The translations under genes were made by a program, and so were the position numbers. Positions 34,247 through 44,699 of a stretch of 64,000 nt of DNA are shown here, in pieces. Origin of the DNA: Fredinandcohnia onubensis (GTDB taxonomy: Bacteria; Bacillota; Bacilli; Bacillales; Bacillaceae_L). Position 1 is the stretch's first letter. Each line of letters starts with the position of its first letter. The stretch lies in NCBI RefSeq assembly GCF_002734285.1, contig NZ_NSEA01000016.1, forward strand, positions 62,001 to 126,000. Reading direction: 5' to 3'. The notes beneath the pieces are model-generated. The model was not told the DNA's origin. It worked only from the letters and a program-made list of their open reading frames with translations, and searched no databases.

Positions 34247-35256
34247 ACTGTTAATTTATTTAAAAAGTTCTCTGTGGATGAGATTTCTACACCTTGGTAG
34301 TAATGTGACACAATGTCCTTGTAACTCTTACCTTCCTTCGCCATTCCGTCTGCGCCGTATTGACTCATGCCAACCCCGTGGCCGTAGCCCTTCGTCTGAA
34401 TGACAATGTGGCTGCCTTTACGTTCCCAACTAAAATCACTAGAACGAAGGCCTAATGCATCACGCACTTGCACCCCTGTGAATGTCTTGCCCCCAACTTC
34501 AACAGATGCTACTCGATTTGATTTCGTTCTGGAAGTAATCTTGCCAACATCGTTACCATTGCCAAGCTTAATCCCTAACTTATTCTCAAATTCGGATACA
34601 GGCATATTTACTTGAGAATGAAATTTTTCTGTATTAACATCCCATGGGCTCTCAACACTTTTTAAGTATGGTACTGCGTTTTTCCAAACATTCTCTGAGT
34701 CTTCTGTATAGCCATTACTTGTCGAGTAAAATACAGCATCAATTGGTTCACCATTAAAGGTTATAATTTGCCCTTGTGTTTCCTTGACGGCTTGCCTAAT
34801 TTTTTCTATTTTCCAATCATAGTCGCCTTTCCATTGGGCTTTTAGTTCCTCATTGTTTTTATAAACCTGATGACTGACCGTATCTGAAACATCAGCACCA
34901 TTTGGCACCTTTAATTTTTGTTCACTCAACATTTGTCTAACCACGTATGTTCTTGCTGCTAGTGCTTGTGCCTTTAATGCCTCTAACTCAAAGTCTGCAG
35001 GCATTTCCATTGCGAGTACACCTACTACATATTCCTCCAGTGGCACATTTTCAATCTTCTGAGCACTGACGCGGTGAACGGCAACCTCCACAGTAGGCCC
35101 TGAGGCGATTTGAGGCGGTTCCGGATTTGATTGTCGCTCTTCAGCTAGCTTTCCCGCACCTTTATCAGAGAACGGAATGACAAGCATTGATGGAATCAAT
35201 AAAATTAAGACAAAAAGGACAGAAACTAGTACAATGATTGGTTTAATCTGTTTCAT
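34237..35256 (-). CDS. spoIID: Stage II sporulation protein SpoIID
   Basis: 339 residues: one N-terminal membrane anchor (about 7-27) and a lytic transglycosylase domain. The catalytic Glu lies in VVGVLAMEMPADFELEALKAQA, and KGYGHGVGMSQYGA is the conserved late motif. In the mother cell it cuts glycan strands with SpoIIP and SpoIIM during engulfment. ATG 35256 has GGAGG 9 nt upstream. Confidence 0.96.
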   Translation of the reverse strand: MKQIKPIIVLVSVLFVLILLIPSMLVIPFSDKGAGKLAEERQSNPEPPQIASGPTVEVAVHRVSAQKIENVPLEEYVVGVLAMEMPADFELEALKAQALAARTYVVRQMLSEQKLKVPNGADVSDTVSHQVYKNNEELKAQWKGDYDWKIEKIRQAVKETQGQIITFNGEPIDAVFYSTSNGYTEDSENVWKNAVPYLKSVESPWDVNTEKFHSQVNMPVSEFENKLGIKLGNGNDVGKITSRTKSNRVASVEVGGKTFTGVQVRDALGLRSSDFSWERKGSHIVIQTKGYGHGVGMSQYGADGMAKEGKSYKDIVSHYYQGVEISSTENFLNKLTVKK

Positions 35257-35442
35257 GAATGCAAGCCTCCACTTTGAAATTAATGCACGAACGTAAACAT
35301 GCACCTATATATCAATATCTATGGTAGTGGACAAGCTTTTATGACATTTAATAGCAGAAAAATATTTGTATTCTATTACCTACCACACATAGTATAATTT
35401 TCCTAGTATTACCATTATAAAATATAAGGGGAAACGAGTAAG

Positions 35443-35601
35443 ATGAGTAAAAACTTGATAAGTAGAATATGTCTTGCACTTGCTTTGTTAGTTACCGTTT
35501 ATAATTTTTTTATCACAGAGAATCCAGACTCTCGGGCAACAGGCGTAATATTCCTACTTCTTATCATTGCAAATATCATTCCTGTATTAAAAAAAGAGTA
35601 A
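35443..35601 (+). CDS. Small two-helix membrane protein (52 aa)
   Basis: ATG 35443 to TAA 35601, with AAGGGGAAACGAG upstream. Two hydrophobic segments (about 5-24 and 34-48) are joined by a polar ITENPDSRATG loop, and it ends KKE. Unrecognised. It is followed by a clean terminator, which supports expression. Confidence 0.6.
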   Translation: MSKNLISRICLALALLVTVYNFFITENPDSRATGVIFLLLIIANIIPVLKKE

Positions 35602-35617
35602 TAATACGAATAAAAAT

Positions 35618-35665
35618 AAAAAAGCTAGAGATATTACCTTGTATGGGTAATGTCCCTAGCTTTTT
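35618..35665. terminator. Bidirectional terminator between the small gene and murAA
   Basis: AAAAAGCTAG and CTAGCTTTTT form the outer stem, and ATTACC and GGGTAAT extend it inward. T-runs occur on both strands. Confidence 0.88.
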
Positions 35666-35675
35666 ACGTGGTTAG

Positions 35676-36974
35676 TTAGAAGTTTACTTTTGCTTCTTCC
35701 ACTAGGCTATCTGTAGCTTCATTTATACGTTCGATATCAGCACCTATTGCCGCAAGCTTTTGGTGGAAGTCCACATAACCACGGTCTAAGTGCTTAAGTT
35801 CTGTAACACGTGTGTATCCATCTGCAACCAATCCGGAAAGAATAAGTGCAGCAGCAGCACGTAAATCCGTTGCAGCTACTTCAGCTCCTTGAAGCTGGGA
35901 TTCTCCGTTGATGATAACAGAACGGCCTTCAATTTTGATGTCACCGTTCATGCGTCGGAATTCCTCGACGTGCATGAAGCGATTTTCAAATACAGTTTCC
36001 GTAATCATACTTGTGCCTTTTGCACGAAGTAATAATGCCATCATTTGTGATTGCATATCTGTTGGGAAACCAGGATGTGGCATTGTTTTAATATCCACAG
36101 CCTTTAATTGATCTGGACCAATGACACGTAAACCATCTTGTTCTTCAATGATGGTAACGCCCATTTCTTCCATTTTTGCAATTAATGAGCTTAGGTGTTC
36201 CGGTACTGCACCTTGAACAAGAACATTACCACCTGTGATTGCAGCTGCCACCATGAATGTGCCTGCTTCAATGCGGTCAGGGATAATATTATGAGTTGCT
36301 CCATGCAATTCTTTTACACCTTCGATACGAATTGTGCCAGTACCTGCGCCTCTAACGTTTGCTCCCATTGCATTAAGGAAGTTGGCTAGATCAACAATTT
36401 CTGGTTCTTTCGCACAGTTTTCAATAGTCGTCATGCCGTCTGCTAATGTAGCAGCCATCATGATGTTTTCAGTAGCGCCAACGCTTGGGAAATCCATATA
36501 TACTTTTGCACCACGAAGTCTTCCATTGACCTCGGCATCGATATATCCATTTCCAACTTTTACAACTGCACCCATTGCTTCGAATCCTTTTAGATGCTGG
36601 TCAATCGGTCTTGAGCCAATTGCACAGCCGCCAGGAAGAGCAACTCTCGCATGGCCATTGCGTGCAAGCAATGATCCCATGACTAGTACAGACGCGCGCA
36701 TTTTTCGAACATATTCAAAAGGTGCTTCCGTTTTTAGCTCTCTTGATGCATCAACAACGATTTGATTGTTTGCAAATGTAACATCTGCATTTAAATAGCG
36801 TAATACCTCATTAATCGTATACACATCTGAGAGCGTGGGTACTTCATTTATTACACTTTTTCCATTACTTGCTAATAAGGATGCAGCGATAACTGGCAAA
36901 ACGGCGTTCTTTGCGCCTTCTACTTTGACTGTGCCGTTTAGCTTACGACCGCCGCGGACGATGATTTTTTCCAA
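35676..36974 (-). CDS. murAA: UDP-N-acetylglucosamine 1-carboxyvinyltransferase MurA
   Basis: 432 residues. Transfers enolpyruvate from PEP to UDP-GlcNAc, the first committed step of peptidoglycan synthesis. The active-site Cys117 (the fosfomycin target) lies in [17 protein letters not shown] near residue 22 is the substrate-binding Lys-Asn. Position next to spoIID and ywzB identifies the murAA paralog. Confidence 0.96.
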   Translation of the reverse strand: MEKIIVRGGRKLNGTVKVEGAKNAVLPVIAASLLASNGKSVINEVPTLSDVYTINEVLRYLNADVTFANNQIVVDASRELKTEAPFEYVRKMRASVLVMGSLLARNGHARVALPGGCAIGSRPIDQHLKGFEAMGAVVKVGNGYIDAEVNGRLRGAKVYMDFPSVGATENIMMAATLADGMTTIENCAKEPEIVDLANFLNAMGANVRGAGTGTIRIEGVKELHGATHNIIPDRIEAGTFMVAAAITGGNVLVQGAVPEHLSSLIAKMEEMGVTIIEEQDGLRVIGPDQLKAVDIKTMPHPGFPTDMQSQMMALLLRAKGTSMITETVFENRFMHVEEFRRMNGDIKIEGRSVIINGESQLQGAEVAATDLRAAAALILSGLVADGYTRVTELKHLDRGYVDFHQKLAAIGADIERINEATDSLVEEAKVNF

Positions 36975-37023
36975 GGTATTCCCCTCCGCGTCCCATTTTC
37001 TATATATTCATATTCATTCATGA

Positions 37024-37818
37024 CAATTGGTGTTCCATCTCGAATGCGTTAAAAGAACCCAATCTTATTACATTCATACCTTTTTTTGTGAGAAAGTACA
37101 TTCACACTGCTGTAGTATATGCAAACCACCGGGCAAGTGTCTCTATTTTGATGTGATTGTACTTAATTACGTAGATCAATCTTTGTTTTTAAATAATAGG
37201 CTAGCTCGTTGCTAAACGGGCATATCCTCGTTTTTTTAGGGTTCATTTTTTACACAAAACCAAGTTACATCATATCACTTAAGCATTCACTGGCACAAGT
37301 GAAAATTGTGGTATTTTCGCAATAATTGTCGAAAAAATCCAGGTTATTTGTAGGAATGTTTTTACATGAAAATATTACATAACTTACATAGTACAAATTA
37401 TACGTAAGGAACTTTGTTTTTTTGAGGGTTTGTCTTCTTTTTTAGACAGTTTTACTTATGCGGATAACTATCTTGAAAAAGTAAGTATATTTGATGACAT
37501 TTCTAGAAGGGACTAACTTGCGGGCCACCACGTGGGGTGATTTCTTCTGTGAAAATCATCAACTCTATGGTTCCTTCGTATTCTTTTTCCAACAAAAACC
37601 AATGTATTTTTCTATACCATTGGTATACTAAGGAATGTTTTAAAAAAGTCATAATAACTTGTGCTGTTATTTGATTTCCTCTCCTTACTTACATTTTTTC
37701 CAGATGTATCGCTCAAATACGTGGAAAGTAGTGGAGAGAACAGATGAAAACTACTTCGAACATTTTTTACCTTAAACTTCTTGGATATATTATTCATTCA
37801 AAAAAGATATAGTAACAG
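37024..37818. other. Gene-free 0.8 kb where ywmB is expected
   Basis: In B. subtilis ywmB lies between ywzB and murAA. Here the gap is about the right length, but no frame of that size exists. A 61-codon frame (37612-37797, minus) and a nearby 50-codon frame containing EGTIELMIFTEEITPRGG lack ribosome sites and any recognised family. It may be a decayed gene. Confidence 0.4.
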
Positions 37819-38055
37819 TTAATTTAAGATAGTAGGTAATTGTTGTGACCAAAGAAGATAATCTAAGAAAAAATTGCTGACAGTCGATCCAATTGCAATC
37901 GTCACAAGAACGAGAAGAACGCGCACCTGAAATATATGATTCGGCTTCACCAAATGCTCATACCGAATGCTTTGCAGCGCCCACCACGTGACTGCAATAA
38001 ATATCAAATGTGAAATAATACTTATAAGTGCTTGATACCCAAAACCTGCTAACAT
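37819..38055 (-). CDS. ywzB: DUF1146 membrane protein YwzB
   Basis: 78 residues, two membrane helices (about 8-27 and 45-66), with the DUF1146 pattern WWALQSIRYEHLVKP.. ARVRLLLVLVTIAIGSTVSNFF-like. ATG 38055 follows AAAGGGTGG; a longer frame to 38118 has no site. Function unknown. Conserved upstream of murAA in Bacilli. Confidence 0.88.
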   Translation of the reverse strand: MLAGFGYQALISIISHLIFIAVTWWALQSIRYEHLVKPNHIFQVRVLLVLVTIAIGSTVSNFFLDYLLWSQQLPTILN

Positions 38056-38169
38056 AAACCCACCCTTTCTATATAAGAAGGAAATATGTATGAAACACAC
38101 ACCACTACATTTTAGCATTTTCTATGACAGAAGTCCTCAAAAACAAGCCTACAAAAAGCTACAATAAAT

Positions 38170-38275
38170 AAGAACCATAGGGACGGTTCTACTGGTCACA
38201 GATAAAAAACGATCAAGCAAGGAAGATTCTTGAGTTTTCCATTATATGTAGAACCACAAGAACCGTCCCCTTGGT
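38170..38275. repeat. GGGACGGTTCT-type inverted repeat element
   Basis: GGGACGGTTCT near 38180 and AGAACCGTCCC near 38262 are exact reverse complements about 80 bp apart, flanked by TTGGTCC-type motifs. It resembles the GGGACAGG family but has a different core. Located between ywzB and the nuoN terminator. Confidence 0.65.
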
Positions 38276-38306
38276 CCCTTCCCTTGGTCCCCAAACTCCA
38301 AAACTA

Positions 38307-38337
38307 AAGAAGAGGCATCCCCATGCCTCTTCTTCTC
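38307..38337 (-). terminator. Terminator of the nuo operon
   Basis: GAAGAGGCAT and ATGCCTCTTC with a CCCC loop, then TTTAGTTTT on minus. Confidence 0.85.
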
Positions 38338-38398
38338 ATACACCCCTATTTGTTTGAAAAGGGAATGAACAGCATTCTATGGTGCTGCCACCCCGTTA

Positions 38399-39910
38399 TT
38401 AACCTATAAAATCCGCAAAGCTTTCGAATTGCTGGATGAATTCGAAGGCGGCACCCGGGAAAATTCCAAAGCCAATTGTTCCAACCACTGCAACAATCAC
38501 GACAATCAACACACCTGTAGGTAATTTAATGCTCGTATCGTCTGCTGCAGGTCTAAAAAACATCTGCGTTAACATACCGAAGTAATAGAAATAGGATACA
38601 ACGGTTGTTACAATCATAATCGATGCCAGCACATAATGTGATGGACTCGTTACAAATGCTCCAATGAAAATCTCTAGTTTTCCGATAAAGCCCGCCGTTC
38701 CCGGGATACCCGCTAATGAAAGGATAAACACGCCAAGCGCAACGGCTAACACGGGTGAGCGCTTATATAAACCAGCAAATTGACTAATATCCTCTGAGTC
38801 AGATTTCTGCGTGATCACCTGAAGAATCGCGAAAAATCCAAGACTCATGAAGAGATAAGCAACTAAATAGAACCAAATCGCATCCATCATAAAATAAGAG
38901 AAAGCGACAAATGCTACTAATAGGTATCCAGCGTGGGCAATACTCGAGTATGCCATCATCCGCTTTATATCTCGTTGTCTAAGCGCTATGGTATTACCGA
39001 TAATCATTGTTGCACCTGCGATAATTGCTAATAGGTCTTGTAGGTGGAACAATAAATATTCTGCTTCACCGTTTCCAGATGGTGCTTGGATAAAACCTGT
39101 CACGACAATTCTTAATATAATAACAAAGCCCGCTGTCTTTGAAACAACACTTAAAAATGCCGTAACAGGAGTTGGTGCTCCTTGATACACATCAGGTGCC
39201 CACATATGGAATGGAGCAGCCGCGATTTTAAAGGAAAGTCCAACTACAATCATAAACAAAGCAAGTGCCACAAGATAAATATGCTGCTGGTCCTGAAGGT
39301 TACCGAACGCTCCGAAAATCTCTCTTAAATTCGAGGTTCCAGTGAATCCATAGACATAGCTGACACCGAATAAAAAGATAGCGGTTGAAACCGTTCCGTT
39401 AATCACATATTTCATCGCGGACTCATTTGATAGTCGATTGCGCTTTCGAAGTCCAGCTAATATATAGGAAGAAATCGAGAGCAATTCTAACCCGACAAAT
39501 AATGTAATCAAGTCTGCACTTGATGTCATAATCATCGTACCTAAGAGTGCGGCTAGTAGTAGGTAGTAAAACTCACCACGATACTCAACCATCCCCTCTT
39601 CAGGTTCATAGCTCATTGCAAGCAAGAGAACAAGTCCTGTTCCCACTAATAATATCAATTTAAAAGCAATCGCAAACGAATCAAGTCTAAATGTATCGTA
39701 CAAGATCGATGTGACATCATTTCCGATTAAAGAAACCGTAAACCCGATTGCAACAAGGATTCCCACAATTCCAATCCAACCGAGTGGCCGTCGGTCCTTG
39801 TCTTTTCCCATAAATAAATCCAGTAACGATAGAAGGGTTGCAACACCGAGGATGATAAATTCAGGTGCCATAACTCCCCAATCAAAGCTTAGTAAAGTTT
39901 CTGTATCCAT
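38399..39910 (-). CDS. nuoN: NADH-quinone oxidoreductase subunit N
   Basis: 503 residues, an antiporter-like proton-pumping subunit with about 14 membrane helices. The proton_antipo_M core is present (KYVINGTVSTAIFLFGVSYVYG, KIAAAPFHMWAPDVYQGAPTPVTAFLS with the key Lys). Last gene of the operon, 4 nt after nuoM. Confidence 0.95.
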   Translation of the reverse strand: MDTETLLSFDWGVMAPEFIILGVATLLSLLDLFMGKDKDRRPLGWIGIVGILVAIGFTVSLIGNDVTSILYDTFRLDSFAIAFKLILLVGTGLVLLLAMSYEPEEGMVEYRGEFYYLLLAALLGTMIMTSSADLITLFVGLELLSISSYILAGLRKRNRLSNESAMKYVINGTVSTAIFLFGVSYVYGFTGTSNLREIFGAFGNLQDQQHIYLVALALFMIVVGLSFKIAAAPFHMWAPDVYQGAPTPVTAFLSVVSKTAGFVIILRIVVTGFIQAPSGNGEAEYLLFHLQDLLAIIAGATMIIGNTIALRQRDIKRMMAYSSIAHAGYLLVAFVAFSYFMMDAIWFYLVAYLFMSLGFFAILQVITQKSDSEDISQFAGLYKRSPVLAVALGVFILSLAGIPGTAGFIGKLEIFIGAFVTSPSHYVLASIMIVTTVVSYFYYFGMLTQMFFRPAADDTSIKLPTGVLIVVIVAVVGTIGFGIFPGAAFEFIQQFESFADFIG

Positions 39911-39914
39911 CGGC

Positions 39915-41426
39915 TCACCCTCCTAACCCTAGCATGATCGTTTCAAGTGCAACCTGAAGTGGCTGTGTAAGCACGTTAGGATAAACACCAATCAGTACGA
40001 TAAACGCAAGCAACACCAATACGGGTACCATTTCAATTGGACGTAAATCAACTGCTCCCTCATAGGAATGAATGGTCTTACCATATGTCACATTTAACAC
40101 AGCACGGAGCAAATACACAGCTGTCATAATAATGCCGACTGCCCCAACCGAAGCGAGAACTGGCATTTCCTTAAACAGCCCAAGGAACGCCATGAATTCA
40201 CTAACGAATCCGGACATCCCTGGTAAGCCAAGTGAAGCCATTGCTGCTGCTAATAAGAATCCAGCCGTTAGTGGCATTACCTTCGCAAGCCCACCAAGCT
40301 TATCAATATACGATGTTCCTGCACGCTCGTACATGACCCCAATTAAGAAGAACAATAATGCTGAAATCAATCCGTGTGACACAACCTGGAATACGGCTCC
40401 TTGCACTCCCGCTTCATTCATCGCACCAAGCCCTATCAACACAATTCCCATATGAGAAATACTTGAGTACGCCAGAACCATTTTGAAGTCTTTTTGGACG
40501 AATGCTAAAAATGCTCCATACAGCAGATTGATTACTCCAAGCACAGCAACAATCGGTGCTAATGTGCTGAACTCATCTGGGAAAAATCCCATTCCGAAGC
40601 GGATGATCCCGTATGCTCCAATTTTCAAAAGGATTCCCGAGTGAATCATGACAATGGATGGCGGTGCTTGTACGTGAACACGAAGCATCCATGTATGAAG
40701 TGGAAAAATAGGTAATTTAATCCCAAATCCAATAATGATCGCAATCAATAATCCAAGCTTTAAGTCTTCAGAAAAAGTACCTGGAATCGGTAAGCTATCA
40801 GATGGGCTAGCAAAAATCGCCGTCAGTGCCGCAATATTCGTTGTTCCAGCTTTTGCAAAAATGATCATAATCACAATCAGCAAGATCGCGGAACCTAATC
40901 CGTTATAGATTAAAAAGCTAAATGCCGCTTTTTCTTTTTCAAAATATCCCCATTTTCCAATTAAGAAGAATGTTGAGATTAGCGTCATTTCAAAGAACAC
41001 GAAGAACAATAGTAAGTTCCCTGCTGTAAATACGCCCAGCATTCCAAGCTCAAGTAAAAGGAAGAGCATGAAATACCCTTTCCATTCTTTTTTAATATGA
41101 ACAGATGCAATAGCAGCGAGTGTTGAGATCACAGTTGTTAAAAGAACGAGAACTAGGGTTAGACCGTTTAGGCCCATCTCATAGTTGACTTCCCACGGAT
41201 TCCCTTTTGGTAGAAAGCCAAACCAATAGACTGATTCCTTAAGCGTTGAAAGGTCTCCGCCACCTGTATAAAACCCGTACACATAAAGAGCCAACACGAG
41301 TGAAGGAATGGTAGCTAAAACACCAACTAATTTAATTGTTTTTTCCTCAGTTTTTGGTACAAAAGCAAGTAGTGCAATACCTAAAATCGGGAAGAATACT
41401 AAAAGTGAAAGAATTAATGAGCTCAT
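39915..41426 (-). CDS. nuoM: NADH-quinone oxidoreductase subunit M
   Basis: 503 residues, an antiporter-like subunit with about 14 helices. Conserved Glu (FFEMTLISTFFLIGKWGY) and Lys (KLPIFPLHTWMLRVHVQAPPS) of the proton path are present. Overlaps nuoL by 4 nt. Confidence 0.96.
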   Translation of the reverse strand: MSSLILSLLVFFPILGIALLAFVPKTEEKTIKLVGVLATIPSLVLALYVYGFYTGGGDLSTLKESVYWFGFLPKGNPWEVNYEMGLNGLTLVLVLLTTVISTLAAIASVHIKKEWKGYFMLFLLLELGMLGVFTAGNLLLFFVFFEMTLISTFFLIGKWGYFEKEKAAFSFLIYNGLGSAILLIVIMIIFAKAGTTNIAALTAIFASPSDSLPIPGTFSEDLKLGLLIAIIIGFGIKLPIFPLHTWMLRVHVQAPPSIVMIHSGILLKIGAYGIIRFGMGFFPDEFSTLAPIVAVLGVINLLYGAFLAFVQKDFKMVLAYSSISHMGIVLIGLGAMNEAGVQGAVFQVVSHGLISALLFFLIGVMYERAGTSYIDKLGGLAKVMPLTAGFLLAAAMASLGLPGMSGFVSEFMAFLGLFKEMPVLASVGAVGIIMTAVYLLRAVLNVTYGKTIHSYEGAVDLRPIEMVPVLVLLAFIVLIGVYPNVLTQPLQVALETIMLGLGG

Positions 41427-43291
41427 CTTAAGTACCCCCCTGTCAGTGCCACAACCAGTAGTAAAATCGCTAATCCAACAAAGGCAACGGAAGTGTACAT
41501 TTGAACTTGCCCATTTTGAAGCTTAGCTCCAAGCTTTCCGATTCCTTGTGTTGCCATTGCTACTCCTTTTACAACTCCACCTACTAAAAATTCATCGATA
41601 TAGCGAAGGAATAAACTAAATACCTTTGTCGCGTAGACAACCGTCATGTTGTAAAATTCATCAATAAAATATTTGTTATAGACGATGCTATACATAATTG
41701 GTGCGCGAGAGCTGAAAAAGTCTCTTGAAATGGACTTCCGTTGATACATCGCATAGGCAAGCAGTAGACCTAATAGGGACGCAAATGTTGCGACAGCCAT
41801 AATCCAACCTGGCCCTTCGTGATGACCTGGTCCATATAGGTTTGTACCTTCTGTTAACCAATCCCCTAAAAAGGTTCCAAACCAAGGTGTGTTCACATAT
41901 CCAGCTACAACCGCTAGAACACCAAGAACAATCATCGGGATCGTCATCACACTTGGTGATTCTTTGACATTTGTTTGCTTTCCTCTTGCCTCACCAGTGA
42001 ACACCATGAAGAACAAGCGGAACATATAAAATGCAGTAAAGAAAGCTGCAATCACCGCTAACCAGAACAGCACGTAATTCCCTTGTGCCCAGGTCGCAAT
42101 TAAGATTTCATCCTTACTGAAAAATCCTGAGAAAAATGGAACACCACTGATAGCTAGGGTTCCAATTAAGAATAACGGACCTGTAATGCGAAGTTTTTTC
42201 CACAAACCGCCCATTTCCTCAATGTTCTGTGTATGAACAGCATGTATAACGCTACCCGCTGCCAAGAACAACAACGCTTTAAAGAAAGCATGTGTCATTA
42301 AATGGAATACCCCTGCAACATATCCAGCAGATCCTAATGCAAGCATCATATAGCCGAGCTGGCTCACCGTAGAGTATGCCAGAACACGTTTAATATCCTT
42401 TTGTGCTAAACCTATTGATGCTGCAAAAATGGCGGTAATTCCTCCGATAATCGCAACTGTCATCAAAGCGGCATTACTTGCAGCAAATAAAGGATAAGTC
42501 GTTGCCACTAAATAAACCCCTGCCGCAACCATTGTCGCTGCGTGGATTAAAGCTGAAACGGGTGTCGGTCCTTCCATCGCATCCGGTAACCACGTGTGAA
42601 GTGGGAATTGACCAGATTTACCAACAGCTCCCACAAAAATTAAAATCGCAGTTAAGGTGATCATGGTTGGTGAAATATCTCCAGCACCAACAGCGCTAAA
42701 AATCTCATCATATTCAAAGCTATTAACTTGCCAGAATAATAGAATCATCCCGATTAATAAGCCAACATCTCCGATACGCGTCATAATAAACGCTTTTTTC
42801 GCTGCAGCTTTTGCTTCTTCCTTATAGAAATAGAAACCAATTAATAGGAATGAACCAAGTCCAACAAGTTCCCAGAAAATATACGTTTGGAGAAGGTTTG
42901 GAGAAATGACCAAGCCTAACATCGCAAAGGTAAATAACCCAAGGTACGCATAAAAGACAGGAAAGCGCTCGTCACCATGCATATACCCTTTTGAATACAT
43001 ATGTACTAAAAAACTGACAAGCGATACTACCACTAACATAAGTGCATTTAATTGATTGACTTCAAACCCCGCTGTTAAGTGAACATCCCCAATTGATAAC
43101 CACGTGCTCTCATATTTGTATGTTGGGTTCCCAAATCTCGAAATGAGAACCAACACCGAGTAGACGAATGAAATAAATGTTAGCAGAATGCCAAGATACG
43201 CACTCGACTCCTTCAATCGTTTACCGAATATAAGAAGGAACAAAAAAGAGATAAGCGGGAAAAGCGGTATGATCCATGCATTTTCCATCAT
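41423..43291 (-). CDS. nuoL: NADH-quinone oxidoreductase subunit L
   Basis: 622 residues, the largest antiporter-like subunit. Proton-path motifs are present (FWELVGLGSFLLIGFY, KSGQFPLHTWLPDAMEGPTPVSALIHAATMV), and a long C-terminal lateral helix region follows. Preceded by an unusual 120-bp gap after nuoK. GGGGATTGTGAT precedes ATG 43291. Confidence 0.97.
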   Translation of the reverse strand: MMENAWIIPLFPLISFLFLLIFGKRLKESSAYLGILLTFISFVYSVLVLISRFGNPTYKYESTWLSIGDVHLTAGFEVNQLNALMLVVVSLVSFLVHMYSKGYMHGDERFPVFYAYLGLFTFAMLGLVISPNLLQTYIFWELVGLGSFLLIGFYFYKEEAKAAAKKAFIMTRIGDVGLLIGMILLFWQVNSFEYDEIFSAVGAGDISPTMITLTAILIFVGAVGKSGQFPLHTWLPDAMEGPTPVSALIHAATMVAAGVYLVATTYPLFAASNAALMTVAIIGGITAIFAASIGLAQKDIKRVLAYSTVSQLGYMMLALGSAGYVAGVFHLMTHAFFKALLFLAAGSVIHAVHTQNIEEMGGLWKKLRITGPLFLIGTLAISGVPFFSGFFSKDEILIATWAQGNYVLFWLAVIAAFFTAFYMFRLFFMVFTGEARGKQTNVKESPSVMTIPMIVLGVLAVVAGYVNTPWFGTFLGDWLTEGTNLYGPGHHEGPGWIMAVATFASLLGLLLAYAMYQRKSISRDFFSSRAPIMYSIVYNKYFIDEFYNMTVVYATKVFSLFLRYIDEFLVGGVVKGVAMATQGIGKLGAKLQNGQVQMYTSVAFVGLAILLLVVALTGGYLR

Positions 43292-43411
43292 CGTATCACA
43301 ATCCCCTTCTTTGGCTTGCGGCTAAGGCAAAGCAGAACGTTTGGTTCCACAGCCTTTACCGGTACTTCATCAAATACGACTTAGCGTTTTGTTCTCCCAC
43401 CAAAGGCTAAG
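43292..43411. repeat. Imperfect inverted-repeat spacer between nuoK and nuoL
   Basis: This 120-bp gap interrupts an otherwise overlapping operon. It contains related segments in opposite orientation (AAGGCAAAGCAGAACGTTTG near 43324 against CTTTGGTGGGAGAACAAAAC read on the other strand near 43400). It may be an inserted palindromic element or a processing hairpin. Confidence 0.4.
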
Positions 43412-43726
43412 TTAATGCTTCATCGTATTCATTTCATCAATATTTACGGTGCGTTTATTTCGGTACAATGCCATCAAAATAGCTAGACCAACAGCAAATT
43501 CAGCTGCCGCAATGGCGATCGTAAACAGTGAGAAGATTTGACCCGTAATTCCAGGGACCATTCCATATTTACTAAAAGCCACGAAATTAATATTTACTGC
43601 ATTTAGCATTAATTCAACTGAAATTAACACAATAACTGTATTTCTTTTTGTGAATGCCCCGTAAAGACCAATACAAAATAAAATTAACGCTAGGATAAGG
43701 TAGGCTGCTAATGGAACAGAACTCAT
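43412..43726 (-). CDS. nuoK: NADH-quinone oxidoreductase subunit K
   Basis: 104 residues, three membrane helices, with the conserved Glu in [17 protein letters not shown] and a second in [11 protein letters not shown] that form the E-channel. Overlaps nuoJ by 4 nt. Confidence 0.96.
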   Translation of the reverse strand: MSSVPLAAYLILALILFCIGLYGAFTKRNTVIVLISVELMLNAVNINFVAFSKYGMVPGITGQIFSLFTIAIAAAEFAVGLAILMALYRNKRTVNIDEMNTMKH

Positions 43727-44238
43727 TCCTCATTCGCCTCCTCTTCATTGTCTTTTTTCGCTAAAATGATTGCCCCTACTAACGCCACAAGTAAGACCAC
43801 TGATGTTAATTCAAATGGAATCACGTATTTTGCATAAAGCTCTATTCCAATCTTCTCCGTATTGTTCACATGTAGGTCCGTCGCTTGCCCTCCAAAATCC
43901 AAATCGTAAATGCCAAGGTAAACAGCAACACCAAATGCAAGGATTCCAAAAAGAACAAGAAAGGTTCGACCACGACTTACTTTTGGTTCGTTTGTGTCAT
44001 TATGTTTCGTCAGCATAATACCAAAGAGCATTAAAATGGTGATGGCCCCTGAGTAAATTAAGACTTGCACAGCTGCAACGAATTCCGCGTGAAGCATCAC
44101 ATACAAACCTGCGATACTAATGAAGGTGAATACAAGTGCGATAACCATGTGGATGACCTTTTGGAGGTTCAGCATTAATATACCGCCGCCAATCGCACTA
44201 ATTGCTAGGACTATGAATGCTAAAAATTCTCCAGTCAC
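43723..44238 (-). CDS. nuoJ: NADH-quinone oxidoreductase subunit J
   Basis: 171 residues, five membrane helices, with the conserved Tyr/Gly helix ([20 protein letters not shown]). Overlaps nuoI and nuoK by 4 nt each. Confidence 0.95.
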   Translation of the reverse strand: MTGEFLAFIVLAISAIGGGILMLNLQKVIHMVIALVFTFISIAGLYVMLHAEFVAAVQVLIYSGAITILMLFGIMLTKHNDTNEPKVSRGRTFLVLFGILAFGVAVYLGIYDLDFGGQATDLHVNNTEKIGIELYAKYVIPFELTSVVLLVALVGAIILAKKDNEEEANEE

Positions 44239-44654
44239 GCTTTATTCTCCTTTCGCACGTTCGTATCATTTTCATCTAACCACTCGAGGTTTTTAAATAA
44301 GTCATCACGACTGTATTCTGCTAGTTCAAAGTTGTTTGTCATAACGATTGCTTCTGTCGGGCAAACCTCTGTACAAAGGTCACATAGAATACAAATTTCA
44401 AAGTTAATATCATAAGTATCAATAATCTTCCCTTTTTTAGTCGGGTCAGGGTGTTTTTTCCCGGTTAGCTGGATACAATCGGTTGGACAAATGTTGGCAC
44501 ATTGATTACATACGATACATTTTTCCGGATAAAATTTTTGAATACCACGAAAGCGATCTGGTAGTGGTAGTGGTTCATTCGGATAATCATATGTGACTTT
44601 TTTATAGGTTAATTGATTTAGGGTATATTTCATCCCTTTCAGCAAGCCAAACAT
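44235..44654 (-). CDS. nuoI: NADH-quinone oxidoreductase subunit I
   Basis: 139 residues, a peripheral two-[4Fe-4S] ferredoxin-like subunit (clusters N6a/N6b). The motifs are CIVCNQCANICPTDC and CILCDLCTEVCPTEA. It passes electrons to NuoB. Confidence 0.96.
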   Translation of the reverse strand: MFGLLKGMKYTLNQLTYKKVTYDYPNEPLPLPDRFRGIQKFYPEKCIVCNQCANICPTDCIQLTGKKHPDPTKKGKIIDTYDINFEICILCDLCTEVCPTEAIVMTNNFELAEYSRDDLFKNLEWLDENDTNVRKENKA

Positions 44655-44699
44655 AGTTTGTCACCCCTTTATAAGGTAGTTTCGATTCACGAATCCTTT

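Noticed and set aside
35257-35360. Sigma-E promoter for spoIID
   Set aside because: ATATT is present, but no CATACA-like -10 stands at 14 bp; the best match has a 12-bp gap.
37612-37797. 61-codon frame near ywzB as the missing ywmB
   Set aside because: No similarity that I can recognise, no signal peptide or ribosome site.
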